The notes beneath the pieces were generated by a model. That model saw only the letters and a program-made list of their open reading frames with translations. It made no database searches and was not told the origin of the DNA. The position numbers and the translations under genes are program-made. DNA of 64,000 nt from Coffea arabica. Taxonomy: Eukaryota > Streptophyta > Magnoliopsida > Gentianales > Rubiaceae. The stretch covers positions 41,068,287 through 41,132,286 of the forward strand of contig NC_092326.1 of assembly GCF_036785885.1 (NCBI RefSeq). Direction: 5' to 3'. This document shows positions 53,068-64,000 of the stretch, in pieces. The number at the start of each line of letters is the position of its first letter. Position 1 is the stretch's first letter.

Positions 53068-55209
53068 GGAGAATAGTTGGTTGCTCTTCTTGTTTTGCTA
53101 TTGGCTGTAATGCCTGCCCTGTAAGTTTTGTTAATTAGACTTCATTTCTTCATCAAATTCAAGTGGGAAAGCTTGTAGTTTATATCTCTTCTGACACAAC
53201 TTGATGAAGATTTTTATAGGCTGATTATCCTGAATTTGTTTCTTTGGTTTTTGACTAGAGTGATACTCTTCAATCAGGTTCAACTAGAGTGTCATTTTTG
53301 GGAGAAACTTTTGTTCCAGATGAGTAGTTTCAACTGTTGTGACAATGTCGTTGATGATTCTGAATGAGATGCAACCTTAGTGAGGTTTGGATGTGTCGAC
53401 TAGGTATGTAGGTGGGTGATCATATATTTCTGTTGTAAAATTGACTCATTACTAATTGATTAATCTCCAAATAATGATGCTGTGGGACAAGAATATCGTG
53501 CGGTAAAAAGATGGGGTGTTGTTATTTAATGATTTAATGATTGCTTTGGTCCTTTAATCTGAGTCAGACATAGCTATGCGTTATGTGATACTAATGAATT
53601 GCATCGTCGGAATTGTTTTTGAGATTCGCATCTTAGTAGAGTTGTTAATTTGATGTAAGTTTTATAAATTATGAAGGGCTGCATTTGATTGAAGGTTTCT
53701 TGGCATACAGATACTTTAGAGCCTTCAGGGGGATCAATTAGGTTTCTAACTGACAACCAGACTCCCTTCAAGCTGATTCTCTTAATTTGTATGGGTTCCA
53801 GCAACATTTGAGGATATCAAACCATTAGCCCATTTTCATATGATTTCAATGCATGAGAGTTTCTGTATTACATGAAGAGTCCCTAATTATGCAGCAAGTA
53901 CTAGGAACCGCAGAAAAATTATGATCAGGTTATAACCAATTCCAGATTCTGTGACTGAGAGAGAGTTGCCAAAGCTAGTGATAGGCAATTTGGATATGCC
54001 TACTACAACCTGACTTAATACTTGAGCCACCTCATCCCTCACTTCCTGTCTTGCTTTCTGCTCCATCATGGGCAACCCTCCTTCCCCCCAAAATTACACA
54101 AATTTTCTGATCAAACATCTTTGAGACATGGTATTCTGAGACATGATTAATTGTTACTTTCTTGAGTCATTCTTACTATTGACTTGCCATTGATGTAGAG
54201 GAAATGTTGTTTGTGATGCTGGCGATGTGCCTTGACCGCCGCGCACTCTGCTGAATTTCATTTTTAGCTTAGAAGCATCTTCCAAGATGAACAGAAGCTT
54301 CTTGTATCAATCAACTCAGTATCCAGTTTTTTCTTAATCAGGAAACTTGAAGCTCAGGTTCATTTGGGGATTGGTATGTTTCATCTCCATTGCGGAGATG
54401 GTGTATGGGAACCACAAGAAATTGAGAGTGGGTACTGGTATTTTATTCTCAGACAAGTACATTTTCTCAAAGGATTCTAGTAGCATAACAAACTCTGTAA
54501 CTTTCGCTTGGTACTCTTTGAGTATTTGCGAAAGTGTCTAAACAATCACCCCGAAGTGTCTAAAAATGAGGGGGTGGTAATACCTAATACAATACAGGAA
54601 TTATCTGGGATCTCATAATTTAGTATCAACCCCAGAACATGTACCAAACACGGGCAGTTGGACTCGTACCTCCAACTTTCTTGAAGAAAATTGATACCTG
54701 TAATCACTTTCATATTTTAGTCTAATCTTTTACTGATTCTAAGTGAGCGAGCAATATGTCAGTTACATATTAATGTAATTGCTTGTGATATATTGCAAAC
54801 GCTATATAATTTGTTTATATTATCTGAAACCTGAATCAAGAGATACCGAATAAAGTCTGAATATAGTTGGTGCATGCACTCACAACTTAAAATTGAAAAG
54901 TTGCAAGTCCTACCAACATGTTACATCATACAGCAAAAGTCACAACTTCCCCTCTTTTCTGTGTACCTGAAAGTCATGTCAATAGCATTCCTAAAACCTC
55001 TTCAGAAGAGATATGGCGCCTTACAAGCACAAAATACAACCAATGCCACATTGCATTTTTTAACTTCTTCAGGCACTGAACAGAAGATCGTCCTTTTAGA
55101 TGCCTGTCCTTCTTATAGCTACGTGCTTGAAAAATGCCCCATATAAGAAGCCTCGAGGGACGGCATTGAATAACCTCTTTAACTCATGAAGTAATCCACC
55201 TACATTCTG
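53068..55209. other. Intergenic between L10 and the P450 copy
   Basis: AT-rich with only short frames (for example minus strand 54075-53887) and no recognisable product. No RNA gene seen. Confidence 0.4.
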
Positions 55210-56759
55210 ATGGCTATCATTCTATACCCTCAGATTCTCTGTGTGGTCGTCTACTTTCTTTTTGCGTGCTATAGGTATTGGAGGAGGAGGAGGAGAGAAC
55301 CTCAATTCCCTTTAACTGGCCGGTTATTGGCATGATGCCAGACCTGTTCCTAAATGTGCACCGCGCACAGGATTATATAACCGAGATTTTGCAAGAAAGT
55401 GGAGGCACATTTGAGTTTAAAGGTCCTTGGTTCGCAAATATGGATATGCTGGTCACCAGCGATCCTGCTAACGTCAACCACATATTGAGTAAAAGCTTCT
55501 CAAACTTTCAAAAGGGTCCTGAGTTTGAAAAGATGTTTGACATTCTAGGAAAGGGGATCTTCAATGCTGAATGCGAATCTTGGGAAAGCCCAAGGAAAAC
55601 GATCATGCCACTAATTAATCACCAGGGATTCCAGAAGTTTGTGGGAATAACTAGCTGGAACAAGTTGGAGAAAGGGCTGATCCCTGTCCTGGAGCTTGCG
55701 GCCAAGTCAGGTATGGAGGTGGACTTGCAACAACTATTTGCCAAGTTTACCTTTGACACCACTTGCCTATTAGTATTGGGTCATGATCCTGCTTCACCCG
55801 GTATTGACTTGCCAGAAAGTCCATTAGGAAATGCCTTTGCTGATGCCGAGGAAGCAGTCTTTTACAGACATGTGGTACCCAGAACTTGCTGGAAGATTCA
55901 GAGGTGGCTTCAAATTGGTGCGGAAAAGAAGTTAACTAAAGCTCGGGAGAACCTTCATCAATTTTTAGCTACCAACATCTCATCTAAGTCGGAAAACTTG
56001 GAAGGCATAAACCAAACTGCGATTTCGCAAGATGGAGGAGGCCTTGACTTGTTAGCAAGGTATATGAAAGCAGTCGGTGTCCTCAAAGAAGAGAATAGAA
56101 CATCTGATATAGTGTCTCAAAAAATTTGGAGAGACGCTTTACTCAATTTAATCTTTGCGGGTAAAGATATCAAAGGTGCAGGTCTCACTTGGTTCTTTTG
56201 GCTCCTTGCTTCAAATCCTATTGAAGAAAGTATGGTTCGAAAAGAGATACTGAGTAACTTACAGGTAAAAGAAGGAAGGTGGCAGTTTTCCAACCTAGAA
56301 GAGATGAAGAAACAGGTTTATCTGCGCGGCGCATTATGTGAATCACTTCGCCTGTTCCCTCCGGTTGCAACGCAGCACAAAGCTCCTGTCAACCCTGATA
56401 TTCTTCCAAGTGGTCACAGCATAAATCCTAATACCAAGACGCTGTTGCCTTTCCATGCGATGGGCAGGATGGAAACAATCTGGGGCAAAGTCTGCTGGGA
56501 ATTCAAACCACAGAGATGGATTTCAGAGCAAGTAGGTATTGCACATGAACCATCTTTCAAGTTTACAGCATTCAATGCAGGACCTAGGAGTTGCAAGGGC
56601 AAGGAAATTTGTTTCATCCAAATGAAAATTGTTGCAGTAGCCCTTCTCTGTCGTTTCCACTTTCATATCTTAGAAGGTCATCAAACTGTTCCAGATAATT
56701 CTGTGATACTTCATATGAGACATGGACTGAAATTGAAGGTTTCCACAACAAGCATTTGA
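55210..56759 (+). pseudogene. CYP96-like cytochrome P450 with an N-terminal frameshift
   Basis: CYP86-clan P450s of the CYP96 type hydroxylate alkanes or fatty acids for cuticular wax in the endoplasmic reticulum. An ATG at 55210 opens a membrane-anchor frame (MAIILYPQILCVVVYFLFAC, then YRYW and an Arg run). The body, starting near SIPFNWPVIGMMPDLFLN, lies in another frame. The two meet in a GGA-repeat tract at about 55280-55300, and a TAG precedes the body in its own frame. The body is open for about 490 residues with an ExxR helix (ESLRLFPP), a PxxW-type PQRW and the haem loop FNAGPRSCKG (Cys ligand present). The I-helix reads AGKDIKGAGLTWFFWLL, where the family has AGxDTT, so the usual catalytic Thr is missing. 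Intronless. Probably a recent pseudogene; a sequencing slip in the repeat is the alternative for the frameshift only. Confidence 0.8.
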
Positions 56760-57442
56760 TAGCCCATATAGAATTGGCATATTTACTGTTTCTGGGCAAA
56801 AGAGACGATGTTCCTAGAACTAATGCTATAGTGCCTTGTATGTTTCTCTTTTAGTGTTATACTTCTATGAAAAACCACATCACTGCAAGAGGAACAGGAC
56901 CCTGCTATATCCAGAACCAGAAACAAATATCAAATACATGAGAAAGAGATAGAGTTAGTAGAACATGCTATTCTTTAGCTAAAGAAAATTATGGAAATTG
57001 ATGATTAAGACATTAAATGAAGAAGAGTTGAGGTCTCAGTTACCAAAACAATCTAACTTCATATAATTATGTTAACAATCTAAGTCAGCTCCTTCGTACA
57101 AACCAGCCCTTACTCATTAAATGGGTTAAAGAAGTAAAAGGATGATAGAAGTCCCCAAGTAAAGCTTCCGAGCTTCTGCATGACTGTTTTAAGTTCACAA
57201 CTTTGCAGCTAAAGGCCTCCAAAAAGGTCTTGGTTTATGAATATGGGAATTATCAAAGGAACAAACTTACCAATAAAACCTGTACAAAAATCCAGTAGTT
57301 AGAAAGAAATCTAGATCAACAAAAGCACCTAGAAGGATGATTTAGCTTTTAAACATTTAAGGCACCAGCACGTAAGATACCAGACATCAAAAGTTACATC
57401 AGAAATTAGATTAGTGCATATTGTTCGAACATATATGCTATT
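56760..57442. other. Convergent spacer between the P450 and the aminopeptidase
   Basis: The two genes end facing each other here. AT-rich; presumed 3'UTRs. No gene seen. Confidence 0.4.
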
Positions 57443-60400
57443 TTACACGTATTTTCTCAGGATGGTCTCAACCACTCCCTGAGCTATTGGATGGTAGCAA
57501 TCTCGAGCTTCTGAGAACACCCTCTTCGCAAAAATTTTCTCTTCATCCTTTCCAGCACCTTGAACAAGAGCAGTATAAAGTGGGCGAAGGTACTTCATCC
57601 TCCCAACTTCTTTTAGAGTTTTCTCCACCTCACCAAAATAGTCTCTGCACTTCGATGCAATCGCCAGCTGAAGAAAAGCAACCTTGACCTCATAGTCTTT
57701 TGATTCTGAAAGCCTATAGCGAGCATCCAAAGCTAAAGCCTGTGCAACAACCGCAAATTGAAAGACAAAACCAACTTTACAATCTTAATTCTTCATCACA
57801 AAATGCTGTTATCTCTCACCTGAAACTATCAATTAAGCATATCCTTTTAACTCATAAAGCCAAGGCTTTGGTGTTATGTATCTTAATAAGAAGGGCAGAA
57901 ACAAAGTATTGGGAAGTACCAAATAGCATAAAGGAACCAAACTGTAGCCAAAGAAATAGATAAATGCTTATTTAGAGTCAATTGGACACTTTCTCAAGTT
58001 GAACAGATACACTAACGCCACAAAGAGGCCTATTCTTCACAAGAGCAATAACTTCATCCTCTTAACCGCTTGTATCAAGCTCTCCTAAAAGCTACCGCAT
58101 CTTTGAATGGTAGCAGTGAAAAACTAGAGCTAATTGAGAGAAAACTCTACTTGTAGTTCATCTCTTTCCAGATGTACAAATGTAAGATTCAAGATCTTTT
58201 TTAGGCCAGAATTAAGCCGTAAGTCATCTCAAACCTGTCAACATCTAATTTCTTTCAAGGCTAGAAAAGTTGAGAACCAATTTGAACATATTAAATTAGT
58301 TGATAAATCAAAACTATAGAAAGATCTGTTGAGCTTGGAGGTCAATCAAAGGATTGTCATTTATCAACAACAGTAAGAAACAAATTTTTCTAACGTCTGA
58401 GAAAATGTAGCAACCAATTTAAATCTGCTTCTGCTTATCCAAGCCCAAAAGCAATTAACAAAGTCAATAATTTCAACAGACTCCAAACTCAGAAACACAT
58501 GGTGGAATTGAAGGGTCAAATGATACCAACCAGTTCTTTTATACATTCCATACAACACAAGGCTAGCATACACAAAAAGTTGAAAGATACAAAACATTAA
58601 GATATCTCCATGAGGATCAAATGATACCTACCAGTTTTTTAATACATTCCATACAACAAAAGGCTAGTATAAACAAAAAGCTAAAGGATACAAAACATTA
58701 AGATATCCCCATGAGACCAACAAAGCAATTGAAAAGTATTAAGGCTCATCCTGTATGCTATTTATTAACTACCAGGAATGATTTCCAAGTAAATGAAACA
58801 TAGATAAGTAAAAGAAAAGATACAAAGACAGGTCTAGGAAACAACAATAAAAAATAATTACCACAGATTTTCTATTCCAAAAGAACTTACTTGTGAAGCT
58901 TCAACATATTTAGGCAGGTTCTCAAGGTAAAGCTCCCACTCTTGTCCATGCCAATCGGCAACTTCATCCTCCCTCGGCATCCTGCCTAGTTTAAACTCAT
59001 TAGCCAGTGACACAATCTTTGTATAGATACTGGAAACTGGCTCCATGGCATCAGGTGGGATGCCAATACCTTCTGTCCATAGTTTTAAATCAATCTGATT
59101 CTCAATTCCAGGCACGTTAGCTTTTAAGAAATTGAGAAACGTGTCTGTATCAATAGATTGGAACTTGAAGGTTGCAATGTACTTTTTGATGAATTCATCA
59201 AATGCAGGTCTTCCAATCTGAATTTGGGAAAACAAAACTCTATTAAACTGCTAATAACTTCAGATGAAGTCCCTCTTATTAATTAAAGTAAATAGATTGG
59301 CAGTGGTAATATTTTCCACGTGAAGAAAGAAATTAGACTGATAAAAAGAAACATCCGTTAGTCAACAATTAACAGCCTTGAAGGCATAGGGAAAAACTGG
59401 CATATACACCTGTCTCTCAATACGCCACAAAAACTGGAAACCTTTCTCATATGGAATCTCAGAATATATTTCATCTGGATCCACACCTTCTTGGTTCGTT
59501 TTCAGCTTTGTAAACTCCATGTTATCCTTGAATCTCTCAACTGCATCGACAAGCCCCTTCCAACCAATTCCAATATTCAGTGCAGCTCTGTCTTCCCCCT
59601 GCACAGCTTCCACTATTCGCCGCTCCGCGTAAGTGGTAAAACCCTATAAACGTGTAAATTTTGTGATGAATTAAATCTATGCAAAATTCAAGCAAGCACA
59701 AGAAATCCTTTGCCTGTCCATTTCTTTCATATAGAAGCATCCAACATGACAAGGACAATCATTGTTCTACTCCTAACTACAAAAAGAAAATCCATATACA
59801 ATACAGATACACATTAATGCACATAAAAGTGACTTTCTCAACTACAGAATTGTGTAGTTCCAGGGGAAAACCTTCAAGAAGCAGCTTAAAAAATAGATAG
59901 GATCCTTTAATAACTTACTCCATGAGAGTTCAATACCATCACTTATAGTGCATCTTTTCAAGGCATTAAAAGGTGAGAGCTATTTTATTTTGGTTTAAGT
60001 CATTCTAGTACTCCTACTAAAGATGTCCACTACCCTCCTGTACCATTTCTACTACATTAACAATTCTTCCACCTATCTACACAGCCATCAGAAATGAATT
60101 ACAACCAACTCCAGTTGGAGGAGGTACACGACCTAAAGAGGGCACCAACCTAATCTTTCATAGTCAGATAACTCAAGAAAGAACATCAATTTAGCAAAGA
60201 CTTGCAAAAGAAATACAGAAAACATTCGTGGTGATTTTGTTCCTGTTGATATGTAATATTACCGTCATAAGTCTCATGTAAAAAACAAAGTATTAATCAA
60301 TTTAACTGCAAATTCCTCATTCAACAGTTAATTTAAGACCATCCACAAGGATGCCACCAATTCCTTGTAATCACAGGCTTTGTGGAAATTCAATAGGAAA

Positions 60401-61862
60401 CTGTGACAAACCACACTTTCATAGCCCTAACAAAAAACAACACTGATAAGAGCAGTTTAAGGTTGTAAACCATTTGCTGAAATCAAAAATAGAACACGAT
60501 AATCTAGATTATGTCTGTTAACTTATCCATGGAATTACTACCATTTCAGGAAATATCTCTGCTGACTCACATCACAACATAAGCAAGGCCTCAATCAATT
60601 GTTCCTTAGTCTATATTCTAAAGATTAGATACCTCATTCAACCAGAAATGTTCATTGGTCTTGTTAGTAATCAAGTTTCCCGTCCAGCTATGAGCAAGTT
60701 CATGAGCCACCACCTGCGCCCCAGTGGCATCACCCTTGATGACAGTGGGTGTCAAGAACACCATCCGCGGATTCTCCATCCCACCATAAGGAAAACTCGG
60801 GGGCAGCACCAACAAATCGAACCTCTCCCAGTCATAAGGCCCAAAAAGTTTCTCCCCAACCCTGATCATATCCTCTGTCCCAGCAAACTCCCTAGCAGCA
60901 GCATCCAACACTGCTGGAGCCGCCTCCGAATACACCCTCGAGCGTGGTCCCACATCCCTGAACCCCAACTCTCCAACAGCAAAAGCAAACAAATAAGGCG
61001 GTATAGGCTGCTCCATCAAAAAATCGTCCACAACCCTATCATCCCCACACCAGAGAGAATCATCACAAGCTCCCCTAGCCTCACCAGACCCGACAACAGG
61101 GGCCCGCCTATCAACATGTCTGGCGGACATAACAGCGAACAGTTGGCGAGGGATATTCAACTTAGCATCATAACGAATGCGGGCAGCAGGGGTATCCTGG
61201 CAAGGGAAAATAGACCTAGCATGGATGGACTGGCACTGGGTATAAACAAAAGGAAATGCTTTATTAAATGTTTGCGGGGGCGAAAGCCACTGAAGGGCTG
61301 AGCTAGAAGCTGAGGTTTTGGAGATGATGATGACTTGGGAGTGATTGGAGAGGGTGATGATGAGGGACTGGCCGAAAACAGGATGAGGGATTGGTGGGGT
61401 GAGGGTAAAGGGGAGTGGGGTGAGGGTGGTGGGATCAAGAACTGAGGTTATGGAGAGGGAGCGGGTGTCAAGCGTGAAAGGGCCAGAGTGGGTGGTAGGG
61501 AGGGAGATGAGGGTGGAGGCGAGGATGGTGGATGATGGGAAGTCAAAGTAGAGAGAAAGGGAGATGTGGGTTGTGAGGGGGTGAGTCGAGTCTGTGAAGG
61601 AGTGAGGATCAACGGCTGCCATGGGAGAAGAAGGGGGAATTGAGAAGAATTTATCGACTGAGACTGAGGGCTCTGCGGAGGCTGTTGGGGGTGGCGGGCC
61701 GGCAGTTTTGTCGGTGGAAATGTTGCGGAGAATCTGACAGAGGAATAATGGGAGTGAGGTTGTCCTGTTGCTGCGTCTGCTCTGCTGGCGTTGGAGTGGA
61801 GCACTGAATAGGGTTTTAAATTTGGAGGGAGAGGGGAAGAGGTGAATAAAGGTCAACAGCAT
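57443..61862 (-). CDS. M1-family aminopeptidase / leukotriene-A4-hydrolase-like
   Basis: Four exons: 61862-60633, 59643-59410, 59217-58891 and 57739-57443, with GT/AG borders, all in phase 0; 695 residues. The enzyme is a zinc aminopeptidase of the LTA4H branch; plants lack leukotrienes, so peptidase or epoxide-hydrolase activity is expected. The substrate loop YGGMENPRM precedes HELAHSW (H387, E388, H391), and the third zinc ligand is E410 in WLNE, split from GFTTYAERR by the first intron. A C-terminal helical domain ends YHPIAQGVVETILRKYV. Arabidopsis At5g13520 is about 616 residues. The start at MAAVDPHSFTDSTHPLTTHI (61622) gives 615, while the upstream ATG at 61862 adds 80 residues (MLLTFIHLFPSPSKFKTLFS...) that look like an organelle presequence. 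Both starts may be used. Confidence 0.92.
58517..58718. repeat. 101-bp tandem duplication in the third aminopeptidase intron
   Basis: Units 58517-58617 and 58618-58718 both run from CAAATGATACC to AAGATATC(T/C)CCATGAG with about ten differences. Confidence 0.9.
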
Positions 61863-62700
61863 AGATTTTCAGCATCGGGCTGTACGATGTTGGTGACTTT
61901 CCTTCGTGGGGCTGTACTTGTCTTTGTGTTGGTGGCCCTGGCAGTGGCCGGCAGCAACAAGGACAACAAAAACCTAAACAAATGAAGAATAATGCCAAAT
62001 CGAACCCTTGAGGAAAAGATTTAATCCTATTAGAAAATAATGAGGTCCAAAAGATTTATTCTTGACATCTAACCGTTTGTTCATTGCTTTCTTGATCATT
62101 GGATCACCGTTTGATTGTCATAATGGAAAAAAGTTAAGGATTGGAGTTGAAATTGTGAATTATTTCCAATGTAAAACATGTATGCACTAAAAGATCAATG
62201 GTCCCAAAAAAAAATTGCACAAAGTGTAGATTGTGGACACTATATTTTGATGGGAGAGGCGATAAATTCATATCCTTTTTTTAAGGCTTGTTTTTTTAGT
62301 TGATTATTTTAACTGATTATATGTTTTAATTTTAATTTTTTAACAATAAAAAAGTTAAAATTTATAATTGCACAAAGAGTAACTTTTGCAAAGTCATTAT
62401 AAACTGATTTTGGTTGATTACAGATTATTCTCTATAATCACTTTTCATAATTAGATTTTACAAAATCTAAAGTAAACGAAAATATGGCCATAACTTTCAA
62501 TGCTAATGTCCAATTCACCAATCCATGAAAGGTGTTTGTTAATTTAAGATGGATGAAAGAGCATGCATTTATTCTTGCTTTTTGATGATTCCAAGTGTAG
62601 CATTTGTATTAATGTATTCCATTTGATAGCTATAGTAAGTACAGTTTTAAAATCTAAGATATGGCCAAAGCTTGGCAACTTACAAGAGAGGGAGAGAAAG
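61863..62700. promoter_or_regulatory. Aminopeptidase promoter region and intergenic
   Basis: The first 150 bp may be 5'UTR. The rest is AT-rich with an inverted-looking patch near 62290-62470. No gene recognised. Confidence 0.35.
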
Positions 62701-62785
62701 GATATATATACATGTACATATAGATACATGCACGTGCGCGTGCGCGCGCACACACGCATATATATATATATATATATATATATAA
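62701..62785. repeat. Compound microsatellite (TA, TGCA, GC/CA, TA)
   Basis: Alternating purine-pyrimidine tract, including tgcgcgtgcgcgcgcacacac then (TA)n. Such a tract can adopt Z-DNA in the middle part. Confidence 0.85.
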
Positions 62786-64000
62786 TGTAAAAAACTTAAT
62801 CATATACATATATCTTACTTTGTTTGTCCCAAACTATCCATATTGATGACATTTTGAGTCATGTTTCCTTGGTTTTGTGGTAAGAAAGTGCTCCTACAAA
62901 GTTAATAGTTCAAGTTTTTTTTTGTCTTTTGTTTTTTTAATGTAAGTCAGAAATCTCAAATCCAGAATCTTTCACTTACACTTTTTCCTTCTAAATTAAT
63001 AGTTCAAGTTGCATTACTATAATACGAAATTAGTATCATTTATGCGTTATCATGAATAATTATTGCTAATGATCAAATTCATTCAAAACCTTAAACCTCA
63101 ATATACATCCTTAAACTTACATATAAAAACAAATGATGGTGTGAAGTGTAACATTGGGGTTATGTCATGGACCAAAAAGTATTAGAGTCTTTTCACCAAC
63201 GGGGAGAAAAAAAAAAGAAGTTTTGGTTATAATAAATGTCATGTGCATTCAATGGCAAAATTGTTTAAAGTACTTTGTTAGAGTAATAATTTTGTTACAC
63301 TTCATGGGCCTTAAATTAGAATTGGATACCTCGCGGGTAGTCCGATCGGTAGAGTATACAAAATTGAAAAATTCTGATTTATCGATCGAATTTGAATTAA
63401 ATTCTAAAATTTTGAAATCCATTATTTGGAATTCAGAATTGAAACCTGGTTTTTCGATTCGAATTATAATAATCTGATTTGAATTCGGTAATGGAATTTT
63501 TCAAATTTCGATTTCGATTTCGAATTCGGAATTCCTATTTTGCTTTCAAATTCATTTTTCATATACATATATATATATAATATTTTATATATATGTAATA
63601 TAACATTTATATAATAATAAAAATTTTTATATTCCTGATTTCGATGAAATCAGAATTTACCGAATTTCAAAATGAATTCGGAGTTAATGAATTCAAAATC
63701 GAATTCGATTGAAAATTTTGATATCAAAATTTTGAATTCAAATTTTTGAATTATTGATTTCGAATCCGATTCACACCCTTACTGACTGTTCCGTAGCCTG
63801 GTAGTTATCAGTGTATTTTTGGGACAAAGCTCTGTATAATTTAGGTGATTAGTCTGGCCTAAAGGTTAGATATTCTAAGTGAAAAAAAAAAAAATTTTGA
63901 ATCGGGGACCAGGGATGTAATTCGGACTGGGCTGTAAGTCCTAGAATCTGGAGTATGGAGCATTTGGTATATGGCGTTCGGGTATGAAATGAGAAAAGTC
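62786..64000. other. Intergenic with a possible hAT-type element end
   Basis: From about 63330 to 63780 the DNA is made of gaattcgaaat-type words. On the minus strand it starts TAAGGGTGTGAATCGGATTC, resembling hAT-family plant termini (TAGGGGTGTGNATCGG). The other end is not clear. No coding signal. Confidence 0.35.

Overview
This is a nuclear window from a flowering plant. It has long introns with GT-AG borders, low-GC intergenic DNA and plant-specific families: a DYW pentatricopeptide protein, a Pht1 phosphate transporter, a plastid L10, a CYP96-like P450 and a plant mobile domain protein. The protein flavour suggests a eudicot, probably an asterid such as coffee or a relative. That is inference; no species is proven.

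Layout. 1-5560: the 5' part of UPF2 (minus strand, six coding exons and a 5'UTR intron), running off the left edge. 6611-22495: a nested transposon complex. An outer GGGATAATTTC element contains a 560-bp MITE (TSD TTTAATTTA), and the MITE contains a 14.4-kb Mutator-like element (6968-21362) with 131-bp TIRs and a perfect 9-bp TSD (CAAAAACAA). The MULE carries an intact-looking 908-aa transposase, an intact five-exon plant-mobile-domain gene, and a third plant-transposon-type gene broken by one stop codon. These are framed by mirror-image arrays of palindromes. 23107-27708: a decayed Pht1 copy, then an intact intronless Pht1 gene with a P1BS element and TATA box upstream. 31427-33385: an At3g24000-like DYW-PPR gene. 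34597-44696: a repeat-rich stretch with a small secreted-peptide ORF, a SINE with a 14-bp TSD, a Helitron 3' end, and a dispersed cluster of three small PPERGQIK-type genes, the first truncated. 46479-51089: an 11-exon HAD-superfamily (CECR5-like) hydrolase with an odd GA splice donor. 52357-53067: plastid ribosomal protein L10. 55210-56759: a frameshifted CYP96-like P450. 57443-61862: an M1-family leukotriene-A4-hydrolase-like aminopeptidase (four exons).

The ordinary genes are unrelated housekeeping or metabolic loci and form no operon. The cooperating set is inside the MULE. The transposase and the PMD gene lie in tandem on the minus strand about 250 bp apart. The third gene faces the other way with its own 5'UTR intron. 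The paired palindrome arrays sit just inside the termini, where transposase binding or hairpin-RNA production would be expected. This element is the most unusual object in the window.
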